Notes under the pieces: model-generated
Told to the model about the DNA's origin: nothing
Databases searched by the model: none
What the model saw: the letters and a program-made list of their open reading frames with translations, nothing else
Assembly: GCF_042100115.1 (NCBI RefSeq)
Contig: NC_091272.1
Coordinates: 1,922,001-1,986,000 of the forward strand
From: Alternaria dauci
Lineage: Eukaryota > Ascomycota > Dothideomycetes > Pleosporales > Pleosporaceae
Direction of reading: 5' to 3'
Length of the DNA: 64,000 nucleotides
Shown: positions 46,264 through 56,118 of the stretch, piece by piece
Layout of the letters: the number at the start of each line of letters is the position of its first letter
Numbering within the stretch: position 1 is the first letter of the stretch
Position numbers and translations under genes: made by a program

Positions 46264-48309
46264 ATGGCTAAGGACAAGAAGAAGGCGGCAGTGGGAGGCA
46301 AAGCCGCAGTCAAAGCAGCAAAGGCAGCCAAGCAAGAGAAGAAAGCAGGCAAAAAAGACAAAAAGGTCGCCTCGAAGACACAAGAGATTGACTCTGACGC
46401 GGAAGATGTCGACCTAGATGCCATCTTAGCGCAGTACGCGAAAGAGCAGGAACAACATCATGCGATAACCGAAATACCCGCTGAACCGCCCTCTGCCCGG
46501 ACTTCAAGCACGCTCATCGCTAGTCCAGCAAACGAAAATGAGATCTTCTTGTTCGGAGGCGAGTACTTCAACGGAGCGACCGCGAAGTTCTTCAATGACC
46601 TCATGATCTATAACGTCAAGCAAGATTCCTGGAAACAAGTTACAAGTCCGAATTCGCCACTGCCTCGATCTGGGCATGCCTGGTGTCGGGCTGCAAATAC
46701 AAAAGAAATCTATCTGTTTGGCGGAGAGTTCAGTTCTCCGAAGCAAGGAACATTCTATCACTATAACGACTTCTGGAAGCTCGATCCAGTCACTAGAGAA
46801 TGGACGCGCATGGAGGGGAAGAGCAAGACAGCCGCTCCGCCAGCGCGAAGCGGACATCGCATGGTTGGCTTCAAACAGTACATTATCCTGTTTGGAGGTT
46901 TCCAGGATACATCTGCTACCACAAAGTATCTTAATGATCTTTGGATTTACGACTGCATCAACTTTTCGTGGCATACACCAAAGCTCCAAGCAGCCCGCGC
47001 AATACCCGACGCGCGGTCGAGCTTCAGTCTGTTGCCACATGAGCAAGGTGCGGTTATTTATGGTGGTTACTCTCGCGTCAAGACCCAGGCTGGCGGCAAG
47101 CAACAGCAGCAAGGCAAGGGTAAGAAGACTAGCAGTGGTGGTCCGGCATCGCGCATGGTACTGAAGCCCAAGGTTCACGATGATACCTGGTTCATACGTA
47201 TCACACCTCCACCTGCCGATCAGCCGTCTACAACGCCTCCGACCGTATCGTGGGAGAAGCGTAAAAAACCAGCGAATGCACCGAACCCACCGCGCGCGGG
47301 TGCAACAATGGCTTACCACAAAGGTCGAGGTGTTCTTTTCGGTGGTGTGCACGATGTAGAGGAAAGCGAAGAGGGCATTGATTCCGAGTTCTTCAATCAG
47401 CTGTTTATCTGGAACATTGAGCGTAACCGTTACATGCCACTTACTCTTCGTCGACCAAAAATGAACGCAAACAAGAAGGCTGCTCAGCAGGCGAACATCA
47501 GCCGTCGAGATCGTGGCAAGGCCGCAGAGGAGGAGCTATTGGCTAATCTCAAAGCTCTCGAGATGAAGGCTGGTGTCTCTGCAGATGCAGACTCGGATGG
47601 CGAAGCTAAAAAATCTAAAGAAGACGAGGAAGAAGAAAACACGCGACCAGAAAAGCCGAAGATTTTCGAATATCCACACCCAAGATTCAACGCCGCGCTC
47701 ACAGTGCAGGCTGACACGCTCTACATCTACGGAGGAACTTTTGAGAAAGGCGATCGCGAGTTCACCTTCGACGAACTGTGGTCTATCAACCTCAATCATC
47801 TGGACGGCGTGACTGAGATATTCAAGCGTGAGCTTGAAGACTGGCAAGGCAGTGAAGACGAAGCCGACTCGGATGAAGAAGACGAGGAGGACTCTGAAGA
47901 TGAGGAAGGCGACGAGGATGACAAGTCTGTATCGACAGCTCCAACGAGCGTTGCAGAGTCCCCTGCTGTTGCTCCCATCAATTCCGAAGATCTTGGACCC
48001 CAGGAAGAGATTTCTGCGCTTACTGACACTCTTCCACACCCACGTCCTTTCGAATCCCTACGAGATTTCTACGCCCGTACATCAGAGCAGTGGCAGAACA
48101 TTATTCTGGAGGAGTTGGAGAAGAAGGGCAAGATCGCTGAGAAGAGCCCGAAAGAGATCAAGAAACTGGGTTTCGACAGGGCAGAGGAGAAATGGTGGGA
48201 TTGTAGAGAGGAGATTCGTGCGCTGGAGGACGAGCAGGAGGCAGCAGGTATCGGTGAAGTTGTCAGTCTGGCGGACAAAGAGGGTGCTGGAGTGGGAAGG
48301 AGAAGGTAA
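46264..48309 (+). CDS. KEL3: Kelch-repeat protein, Kel3/KLHDC4 type
   Basis: Single exon, 681 residues. Begins with a Lys/Ala-rich basic segment (MAKDKKKAAVGGKAAVKAAK) as in yeast Kel3. Six or so kelch blades follow between residues ~90 and ~520, for example EIFLFGGEYFNG, KEIYLFGGEFSS, YIILFGGFQD, AVIYGGYSR, GVLFGGVHD and LYIYGGTFEKG. A Gln/Lys-rich loop (GGKQQQQGKGKKTSSGG) interrupts one blade. The C-terminal part has a long acidic run (DEEDEEDSEDEEGDEDD) and a conserved tail (LRDFYARTSEQWQNIILEEL). Probably a cytosolic or nuclear scaffold with poorly known function. No intron is needed. Confidence 0.9.
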   Translation: MAKDKKKAAVGGKAAVKAAKAAKQEKKAGKKDKKVASKTQEIDSDAEDVDLDAILAQYAKEQEQHHAITEIPAEPPSARTSSTLIASPANENEIFLFGGEYFNGATAKFFNDLMIYNVKQDSWKQVTSPNSPLPRSGHAWCRAANTKEIYLFGGEFSSPKQGTFYHYNDFWKLDPVTREWTRMEGKSKTAAPPARSGHRMVGFKQYIILFGGFQDTSATTKYLNDLWIYDCINFSWHTPKLQAARAIPDARSSFSLLPHEQGAVIYGGYSRVKTQAGGKQQQQGKGKKTSSGGPASRMVLKPKVHDDTWFIRITPPPADQPSTTPPTVSWEKRKKPANAPNPPRAGATMAYHKGRGVLFGGVHDVEESEEGIDSEFFNQLFIWNIERNRYMPLTLRRPKMNANKKAAQQANISRRDRGKAAEEELLANLKALEMKAGVSADADSDGEAKKSKEDEEEENTRPEKPKIFEYPHPRFNAALTVQADTLYIYGGTFEKGDREFTFDELWSINLNHLDGVTEIFKRELEDWQGSEDEADSDEEDEEDSEDEEGDEDDKSVSTAPTSVAESPAVAPINSEDLGPQEEISALTDTLPHPRPFESLRDFYARTSEQWQNIILEELEKKGKIAEKSPKEIKKLGFDRAEEKWWDCREEIRALEDEQEAAGIGEVVSLADKEGAGVGRRR

Positions 48310-48432
48310 AAATATACATTGAGCTTGCTAAGACTCTGAAGCATAGGAGCTGTAGATGTACAAAAGTTTAGTAAAGGAGAACAGTAAAGGACAAAATAAG
48401 TAACTCAGCAAACGGCCATGTTACTGCTAAAT

Positions 48433-50805
48433 CTACATAGTAGCTTCAACCACTTCCGACACCCAATCCAACTGAACCGCACTGACACCCCTAGCCCAGG
48501 CTTTGCCTGTGAACACAAACTCATTGAACACAATAGCCTCCACTTTCTTTCCAAAAAGCACCGAACTGGGGTGAATCGCAACAGTTTGGTTGCCTATCAA
48601 CGTCTTGTAGCTTCCATCCGGCATCAATCTTGCTGTATTGGAGATGAATCCCCGTAACATACATGCGAGTATAGCCTGACTCCTAGCTTCCGAGGGCGCA
48701 CTGTCGGACTCGTTGTCGTCGGCCGAAAGTAGCTTCTGTTGTGTGCACTGCTGCCTCAGTTGTTTCCTGATGTTCATCACATTCTCCATAGCACGATGAG
48801 ATACGTAGTGCTTATCGCACCAGGCTTTGCGCTGTGACTTTTGCTCAGCGGCGTATCGTTGGACGGCCATGAGAAGTGTTAAGTGGTCACCTTCTCGGCG
48901 ATATAGCTCACGCCGAGCTTCTTCTGCTTCTTCTTTGCGCTCTTCAGTCACAAGGTTCAGGAAGACATTCTCGACGCTGAGCGCTGATATGACATCGACC
49001 ACGTCGAGTAGGCAGTCCCGCTCTGGTTTCGCTGCTTCAACTAGCACTCGTCCGAGTGTAGGCGTGAGCGGAAATTTAGCAATCTTGAGACCAGTGTCGC
49101 TGATCTCACCAGTCTCGGTAAGCGCTTGTAGATTTAAGAGCTGTAGAAGAGCTTTCTCCAGGGCTTCTCGCGGCGGCCGATCGAGAAACGGAAAGCTAAG
49201 TACGTCGTCGACACCTCGCGCCTTCATCGTCAGGATTGCCTGACTAAGGTCGCAACGCAGGATCTCGGGTGTTGTGCGTTCTTCCATAGAATTGTATCCG
49301 CTCTCAGTGTACAGCCGATAACATTGGCCAGGTGCTTCACGACCAGCTCGACCTTTTCGTTGAATAGCTGCAGACTTGGAAATTGGTTTAACGAGTAGCG
49401 ATTCGAGACCCAGGCGATTGCGGAACTGCTTTATCTTTGACTTGCCACAGTCTATCACAAAACGAACGCCAGGGACAGTAACGGATGTTTCAGCGATATT
49501 GGTCGCAAGGATGACGCGTCGAGTGCGATAAGGCGTTGGCTGGAAGATGCGTTGCTGGGCATGTTGTGGAAGGGCGGCAAAAAGAGGCAGCGCAAGAAGC
49601 TTGGGAACCTCGTCGTCCATACCCTCAGCGTAGTCATTTATGAGTTTCTCGAGCCCTTCGATGGTGTCTTGACCTGTCAGAAATACGAGGATGTCACCTG
49701 GCAAAGGTTCCTTGTAATGTATCTGAAAGACAAGCTTTAGGGCTGCTTCGACCCAATCCTGCGTTGGCTGTGAGAGGTAAACCGTTTTGACTGGATATTG
49801 GCGACCTTCTACGTAGCAGGTCGAGACGTTGCTTTTGTTTTCTGTCGCAGTTTTCGCGACCGTCTTTTCGGTGTTCGACACAGACTGGCTGTCTCCAAAG
49901 AACTTGACTAGACTCTCCACGTCTGCTGTAGCACTCATTACTACGACCTTGAGCGGCTGCTTTCTTGCTGTGCTACCCTCTTTAGCGGCCAACAGATTTC
50001 TGAGGAATCCAAGGATCAAGTCGACGTTAACACTTCGCTCGTGGACCTCGTCTACGACTACCGCGCTGTACTGCAGCATGTTCGGATCTCTGAGCATCTC
50101 TTGAAGCAGCATACCCTCTGTCAAGAACTTGACTTTGGTATGCTTCCCTGCGGCTGTATCGAAACGGACGCTGTATCCCACCTTTGCTGTAGGACCTTTG
50201 TCGCCAAGCAAGCTGCCCATCTCATCTGCCACACGACGTGCCAGCGAAATCGCGGCTACTCTTCGAGGCTGCGTTATTGCTATACATCCGGTACACCAGG
50301 ACTCGTTGACCAGAAACTGGGGCACTTGTGTTGATTTACCGGAACCAGTTTCTCCGGTTAACACAAGCACGTTATTTCTCTGGAGAGCTGCCCTGATGGC
50401 GTCCGCTTGTGGCCAGATCGGAAGCGACTTACGGACCTGCCGTAACTCATCGCGCTTTTGAATCACGTGAGACGGTACTCTTAGGTCTTGTTGCAATTTC
50501 CGGGCTTTGGTAGGCTGCTTGTATTTCGGCTGTGTTTGTTGATTGGGTATTTGCTCAGGTTTGCTGGGTTGCGTCGACTCGGATTTTATTTTCTTGATTT
50601 CGCCGGCTTGAGCCACGCGTTCTGGGGTAGTTTTGGAAACCTCATCATCAGAATCGTCGAATTTCAACAGTTGTCCAGCTCCCTTCTTGCCGCTCCAGCC
50701 ATCTTTCGCCGGCTGAGCTCTCTTTCTCTTCTTTCCTTTCTTTAACCCTACTGTTTGATCTTCCTTTTGTTCAACATGCAGTTCACCGCTCTTTTCCTTG
50801 GACAT
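48433..50805 (-). CDS. DHR2: DEAH/RHA-type RNA helicase, Dhr2-like (ribosome biogenesis)
   Basis: Nucleolar ATP-dependent RNA helicase; yeast Dhr2 acts in 18S rRNA maturation. Single exon, 790 residues from the ATG at 50805. A basic and acidic N-terminal region (KKGKKRKRAQPAKDGW) precedes the core: Walker A GETGSGKST, motif Ia TQPRRVAA, motif II DEVHERS, motif III SAT, motif V TNIAETSVTV and motif VI QRKGRAGREAPGQCYRLY, then the winged-helix, HA2 and OB-fold regions. Motif II reads DEVH instead of DEAH. The frame is open to an ATG at 50997 but that extension starts with a poly-Gly run from a CCACCT microsatellite, so I reject it. Tail-to-tail with Kel3 (123 bases). Dhr2 versus another DHX paralogue is inferred from length and the short N-terminus. 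Confidence 0.85.
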   Translation of the reverse strand: MSKEKSGELHVEQKEDQTVGLKKGKKRKRAQPAKDGWSGKKGAGQLLKFDDSDDEVSKTTPERVAQAGEIKKIKSESTQPSKPEQIPNQQTQPKYKQPTKARKLQQDLRVPSHVIQKRDELRQVRKSLPIWPQADAIRAALQRNNVLVLTGETGSGKSTQVPQFLVNESWCTGCIAITQPRRVAAISLARRVADEMGSLLGDKGPTAKVGYSVRFDTAAGKHTKVKFLTEGMLLQEMLRDPNMLQYSAVVVDEVHERSVNVDLILGFLRNLLAAKEGSTARKQPLKVVVMSATADVESLVKFFGDSQSVSNTEKTVAKTATENKSNVSTCYVEGRQYPVKTVYLSQPTQDWVEAALKLVFQIHYKEPLPGDILVFLTGQDTIEGLEKLINDYAEGMDDEVPKLLALPLFAALPQHAQQRIFQPTPYRTRRVILATNIAETSVTVPGVRFVIDCGKSKIKQFRNRLGLESLLVKPISKSAAIQRKGRAGREAPGQCYRLYTESGYNSMEERTTPEILRCDLSQAILTMKARGVDDVLSFPFLDRPPREALEKALLQLLNLQALTETGEISDTGLKIAKFPLTPTLGRVLVEAAKPERDCLLDVVDVISALSVENVFLNLVTEERKEEAEEARRELYRREGDHLTLLMAVQRYAAEQKSQRKAWCDKHYVSHRAMENVMNIRKQLRQQCTQQKLLSADDNESDSAPSEARSQAILACMLRGFISNTARLMPDGSYKTLIGNQTVAIHPSSVLFGKKVEAIVFNEFVFTGKAWARGVSAVQLDWVSEVVEATM

Positions 50806-50964
50806 CCTCGTGCTTGTGACTGAATAGACTGAGTGCGAATGTTGAGTATGTGCGCTTGCAACTGAATACGCGTTGCGCGTTGCCAATTTTTTCGAACTTC
50901 TAGAAACTCTTATCGATAAGAACGCGTGTCTGAACAGAGTTAGCGTGAATAGGGATCCACCTTT

Positions 50965-50991
50965 ACCTCCACCTCCACCTCCACCTCCACC
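50965..50991. repeat. ACCTCC microsatellite
   Basis: About 4.5 copies of ACCTCC, ~160 bases upstream of the Dhr2-like start. It would encode Gly on the minus strand if the longer frame were used. Confidence 0.9.
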
Positions 50992-51259
50992 CCACATTCT
51001 TAGTTGCTCCTCGCCTTTTCATGACGACGCCGAATAGGATGCAGTCGTACACTGTACGGCTCCGTGTCTTTCGGAGTGAATTGCCCCGATACCATGCGCT
51101 CTATGGTTGACCCCGCCGATGGCGGTGATCAACTAGAAGATGATCAACCGGTAAATTAGCCTGCATCACGGAGGACGCCGTCATGAGCCCTATAAAGATG
51201 CGTTGGTAGAACCTAGTATCAACGAATCACGAAGCCATCGTGTTACAATACAGCGGAAG

Positions 51260-53408
51260 ATGTGGGCTGGAGCCTTATTTTTGCTCTCTTTTGCGTCGAC
51301 AGGCGTGGAGAGTAAGATTGATCGTAAATCAATTGTCCAGCAGTATAATCTCAGGCTTAACCAATCGCACCCATACAGCCCAGTCCAGGTCGGCAACGGG
51401 AACTTTGCGTTTGGTGTTGACGTTACCGGACTGCAGACCTTCCTTCCGCACAATACTCTTTCATCATGGGGATGGCACAACTCGACAACGAATCAGACTC
51501 CAGCAGACTATACCGGCGTCGATTGGTGGACTCATGGTCGTCTTGTCAACTACGCGCAACCCAATCCTGAACAAAAGGACATCAGTCAATGGATGATTGC
51601 AAACCCACATCGAATCAACCTGGGAAGAATTGGACTGTGGTTCGGCGGTATTGCCGGAGGCAATGTCACCGAAAAGTTACTTGATGGAAGAGAGCAGGTA
51701 CTGGACCTCTGGGAAGGCGTCATCAGCTCGTCTTTCTCTATTCATGGAGCAGAGGTCCGGGTGACAACTGTTGCGAGTCCGGAGACAGACACTGTGGCTG
51801 TAGAGATATCCTCAAGCCTAGTGAGGACAGCAGGATTGGGTGCCTTTTTCGACTTCCCTCATGCGACCGGGAAGAACAAATTCGATGCGCCATTCGTCGG
51901 CCTTTTTAACGCTACTTCCAACCACACCACGACGGATGAGTATAGAAATAGAGGTGCGACGATCATCCACACTTTGGATGCGACAACATATGTAGTGGAT
52001 ATTGCCTGGGATGGGTATGCTCGGCTCTCGCGCCTACACAGCGATGAGCACAAGTATATCCTGGCTGCCAGCCAAAACTCCGAGAAGCTTTCGTTCACTG
52101 TTACATACGCTCCTCGCGTGGTCAACATGTCTTGTACTCCCGAAACGGTCAAGCAAAAGGCTCAGACGTGGTGGGCAGACTACTGGTCGACCGGCGCATT
52201 TTTGTCACTACCTTCAGCTAGCAACTCTTCGGCTGATGAGTTGCAGCGCCGCACGATCCTCTCACAGTACCTTCTCGCTGTCAACGGGGCTGGCAAAGAT
52301 CCTGCACAAGAATCCGGCCTGGTGAACAATGGTTGGTATGGCAAGTTTCACATGGAAATGGTGTTTTGGCATCTGGCTCATTGGATGTTTTGGGACAAAT
52401 GGGACCTGTACGATCGTAGTATCGGCGTCTACCAGCGCTTCCTGCCCAGCAGTTTCGACAGGGCAGAAAAGCAAGGATACAAAGGCGCCCGCATCGGCAA
52501 GATGAGCGATCCAAGCGGCCGGTCTGCGCCAGGCGAAATCAACAGCCTTCTTATCTGGCAACAGCCGCATCCAATGTACTTTGCGGAGATGGAATATCGA
52601 TCGTTCCCGAACGAAAAGACACTTGAAAAATGGGACAACATCTTGACGGGCGTGGCAGACTTCATGGCCAGCTATGCCTTCTGGAACTCCACAACGAATC
52701 GTTATGATCTTGGGCCTCCAATGTACCCAGTCTCTGAGAACACTAAACCCAACGACACCATCAACCCTACTTTCGAGCTTGCATATTGGCGATTTGGTCT
52801 CGACGTGGCTTCCAAGTGGCAAGCACGGCAAAACAAGTCTGTTCCAGAGTCTTGGATACACGTACATGATAACCTCGCACTTTTTCCCACTGAAGAAGAT
52901 GCTTATGTAACATATGAAGGCATACCTGACATGTGGAGCACACCAGAGTATACAGAAGATCACCCTGGTATACTAGGTATTTACGGTAAACACTCCCATG
53001 TACGGATTGCGTAAGAAACATACACTGACTTGGTACACGCGACCTTTAGGCTGGCTACCTCCAGACTCGCGCGTTAACACGACAGTATTCAATAATACTA
53101 TTGCCAAAGTGCACGAGACCTGGAACTTTCCTTTCTCGTACGGCTGGGACTTTCCGCTGTTGGCCATCACGGAGGCGAGGAGGGGTGATGCAGAACGAGC
53201 GGTTAGTCAGTTGCTTGATGTGAACAATGCTTTTGACGAGGTGGGTATGCCGGAGGGTGGAACGAGGGTGCCTACGCCGTACTTTCCGAGTGCGGCGGGC
53301 CTATTGCTTGCTGTTGGGATGATGTGTGGTGGTTGGGATGGGTATGAGGGGCCGGTTTGGCCGTCACATTGGGATGTTGAGTGTGAGGGTTTCACGAGAG
53401 GCATGTGA
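51260..53408 (+). CDS. Secreted six-hairpin glycosidase-like protein
   Basis: Exons 51260-52976 and 53050-53408 (691 residues); the 73-base intron joins CTAG to GCTGG and gives HPGILGWLPPDSRVNTTVF. A signal peptide is clear (MWAGALFLLSFASTGVES). An N-terminal beta-sandwich-like part (YSPVQVGNGNFAFGVDVTGL) is followed by an alpha-helical region with many aromatics (GKFHMEMVFWHLAHWMFWDK, LLIWQQPHPMYFAEMEYR), matching the (alpha/alpha)6-barrel architecture of GH65/GH95-like enzymes. Several N-glycosylation sites (NQS, NST, NHT, NTT) fit secretion. Specific CAZy family, substrate and catalytic acid are not settled by eye. The frame also extends 19 codons upstream to a GTG-type start, which I reject because it would bury the signal peptide. 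A GTGAGT right at the stop (53404) leaves open a further exon. Confidence 0.82.
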
Positions 53409-53469
53409 GTAGCCATGTGTTACGAAGTGATCCAAGAGCTCATTTTCTTTTCAATATATACAACGCACA

Positions 53470-54883
53470 CTATTCCTCTGAGCCTAGCAATGCATCAGTT
53501 GCGCTCTCTAGAAGCTCTGTGCACATTGACTCTTGCGACGGCTCCATCTCCTCGAGGACGTCTGTAAGAGCGAGGTTCTGCTCATCTAAAATTGAGACAC
53601 CCAACTCCAGCAGTCCTCTCGCAAGCTTGTTGAAATCCTTCCAAGTATTCAGTCTTCTTGTATCTACCCACTGCATTCTGTCCCGCCAGGAAAACGGCGC
53701 TCCGCCGAGATGCTTACGTCTCGAAACTACGCGAATTGTATGCAGTTTTCTTTCTGGTGGCAGCGATTCCACAGTCTGGAATAGATGCCTTAGTATCCGC
53801 ACCTGGTAGCCCAAGTTCTCACCGAACTGGCAGATAAAAATTTGCGTAACTGATACCGGAAGGCCTTCAATGACATCTGTTATGTCAAACTGCTTATATA
53901 TGTCCAGAGATGGTGTATATGGAAAGACTGTGAGGGTTGGGTTAGTATTGTCAAAAGTTACTGTTTTCAAGCCAGTGCCATGTTTTGCCATGAAAGCCGT
54001 CAGAAGACCGAGGTCGGGTCGTATAGTCCTACCACAATAATGTGGCTTCAGGAAAGCAAAAGCCGAGAGAATGGGCATAGTCCACTGCGTGAGCCAAGCC
54101 AGTAGTCCATCGGTGGCAAATTCCGTGACCACTTCGAGTAAACGTAGATTCGGAAGGTCGAGTGGTTCGATGTCATTCCGGAAGGGGTGGGGAACGTTGA
54201 GGCGAAGGTCTTTCAGAGCTGTAAAGTGCTTCAAAAGTGGAAGACATTTTGATGTATGGATTGGATCGCCAAAACCCAGACCCAGTTTTGTGAGCTGTGG
54301 TCCGTGCGAGTGGGCAATGGATGCCATGTTGGGGTGGTCGAGGGCGACGCGGCAACAGAGTTCACGGAGGTTCTCCATACGCAACATCAGGCCGGGTAAT
54401 GATGCTTGCAGCGATTTTGTGAATTTTGTAGTACCCTTCTCGCAGATATCTTCCTGAATGCAGAATGAGCGAACCCAGGAAGCCTTGGTGGTACTAGAAT
54501 CGGTCGTGCTATGCAGGAGACTGGCCAGAGCTGTGATATGGTCTCTTGCCAAACCAGGACTGCCTTTGAGTCCTGGGTGGCTACTGTTGCGGCCAAGTAC
54601 TACATGGCGATAGACGGCTGGCTCTATCATGTCCTGTGCAGTGTCAGGCATATGAAGGATGAGATTAGTTTCGAAAAGGCAGTACCCTCCATGATCTGCA
54701 TACATTTTGCAGTTTCTGTAGATGACGAGTGCTTTTACGGACATGACAAAGAGAATGATCAAAAACGTGAGTGTCGTAGGTGCCCACATGGTCGAATATG
54801 TTGAGCCATAGCTCGGCCGGTAAAGCAGGTGAGACGTGAGTCTTGGTGAGAGGTATATTGTGTTGTCTGCTCGTGTCGTTCAT
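53470..54883 (-). CDS. F-box protein (LRR-like C-terminus)
   Basis: Exons on the minus strand 54883-54686 and 54633-53470 (453 residues). The 52-base intron joins TGGAGG to GACATG and rebuilds LQNVCRSWRDMIEPAVYRHV. The F-box runs LPAELWLNIFDHV to VYRHVVL, with an unusually long spacer between the two halves; a 72-base in-frame segment there (GTGGGC...CTACAG) might be another intron. The C-terminal ~350 residues have LRR-like spacing (LRELCCRVAL, LKDLRLNVPH, LRLLEVVTEF). Likely a substrate receptor of an SCF ubiquitin ligase; target unknown. A longer second-exon frame from 54789 begins with an ATG but destroys the F-box. Confidence 0.75.
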
Positions 54884-55286
54884 GATGTGATGGGTGCGAC
54901 TTAGGGAGAAAGAGGGTCAGTTGAGGAAGACTGTCTTGAGGCAGGTGCGTTGGGTTTAGGCATCCTCGGTTTAGACGATGGGTAAGCTAGTTCTGATCAG
55001 GTTAGATGTCTGGAACTAATTCTTGAGTGTAGTGACTTTGAATCCCGGACGCAGCGCCTTACGAGAGACGTACCTGTTGATGGATTCCATTGCATGCCAC
55101 TACAGATGAATGTAATGTCAAATTTCTGCAAGTCTTCTTATGTATTCGTCATTTTCTCAAGTGGCTCCTCTAACCCCATGGATGCCGTAGTGAATTGAAA
55201 TTCATAGGGAGGACACACTAGGGTATCGATGATTTGTTCGTGTCTATTTTACATCATGATATAGTACAGAGTCGTGACTTGGTTCC
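54884..55286. other. Intergenic region
   Basis: 403 bases between two minus-strand genes: promoter of the F-box gene, 3' end of the Cbp6-like gene. Nothing recognised. Confidence 0.4.
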
Positions 55287-55755
55287 TCATGACCATCGAA
55301 TCTTCATCTTCCACTGATCCAGCTTGGCCTCCCACCACGTCTTTTTAGGCGCGCGCTCAATCTCTTCCATTAACCTTGTGTAGTGCTCTGGTACCGATTT
55401 CGGCTTTAACACACCCGGCGACAGTGCATATTTGGTACTATATCGGTTCTCCAGTAGCGAAAATAGTGCGTTGACTTGGGCTTGCTCGAGCTTCGGATTC
55501 GCAGGTGGTGATGATGCAGCTGGTGTTGTGGATGCCGGGGCCTGGGGCGTTGCGCCTTCTTCGGGGGCGGGAGTTATGGGCTGCACGCCGAATGGTTTGC
55601 CATGATGCTCGATTGCGCGTGTGAAGGGAAGATTGGGGCGCAAAGCGTCCTTTGGCCAGAGGGCGAGGAGACGGGTGTATTGTTTTGCGATCTGGCGGAG
55701 GCATGTCAGCTGGCTATGGTGTGATGCATTGCTGTAGACTCACCGTGTTTGCCAT
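55287..55755 (-). CDS. Cbp6/UQCC2-like mitochondrial protein
   Basis: Two exons on the minus strand: a 12-base first exon, 55755-55744 (ATGGCAAACACG), a 52-base intron with GTGAGT donor and CAG acceptor, then 55691-55287; 138 residues. The joint gives MANTIAKQYTRLLALWPKDA, similar to the N-terminus of fungal Cbp6-type factors (tyrosine/leucine-rich start, YTRLL, WP). A central Pro/Ala linker is followed by ALFSLLENRYSTKYALSPGV, HYTRLMEEIERAPKKTWWEA and a basic end. Cbp6 and UQCC2 help translate and assemble cytochrome b in mitochondria; that role is inferred. Head to head with bsd2 over 363 bases. Confidence 0.6.
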
Positions 55756-56118
55756 GGCTGCGGTGTGTGAAATGTCGACGACGGGCCTTGAAGCACTTTG
55801 CGCGGCGATCCAAAAGTCGATGATGCTTTGGCAGCCAGGGTCCAGTCCAGATTCACAGTCCGTGCATTATTGGATCGTGGCGCAGCACGCCATGGCCCAA
55901 AGCGACAAAGTCAGGCAACTGCATTTGAAACGCCTCCTCCGCCCACTGCGTCTCCCGCCTGACACGCTCCACCACCTGCACTTCCCTATTCCAACCGCCG
56001 CCTTTCCCTCGTTCCCGCTTGCTGCCCGGCCCATTCCTACGACCATCTCGCTCGACGACACACAATAGTAAACACAGCATCGCTCCCTTCACGTCACACA
56101 TCCGGTTATCCGCGCAAC
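55756..56118. promoter_or_regulatory. Head-to-head promoter region, Cbp6-like / bsd2
   Basis: 363 bases between divergent start codons; must hold both promoters and leaders. C/T-rich on the bsd2 side. Plus-strand ORF 55652-56068 is not supported. Confidence 0.5.

Noticed and set aside
50806..50997. Upstream ATG giving the Dhr2-like helicase a poly-Gly N-terminus
   Set aside because: The extension starts in a microsatellite and has no helicase-family likeness; the ATG at 50805 fits better.
54634..54789. ATG at 54789 as start of the F-box protein
   Set aside because: It reads through the intron and loses the F-box; the spliced form from 54883 restores it.
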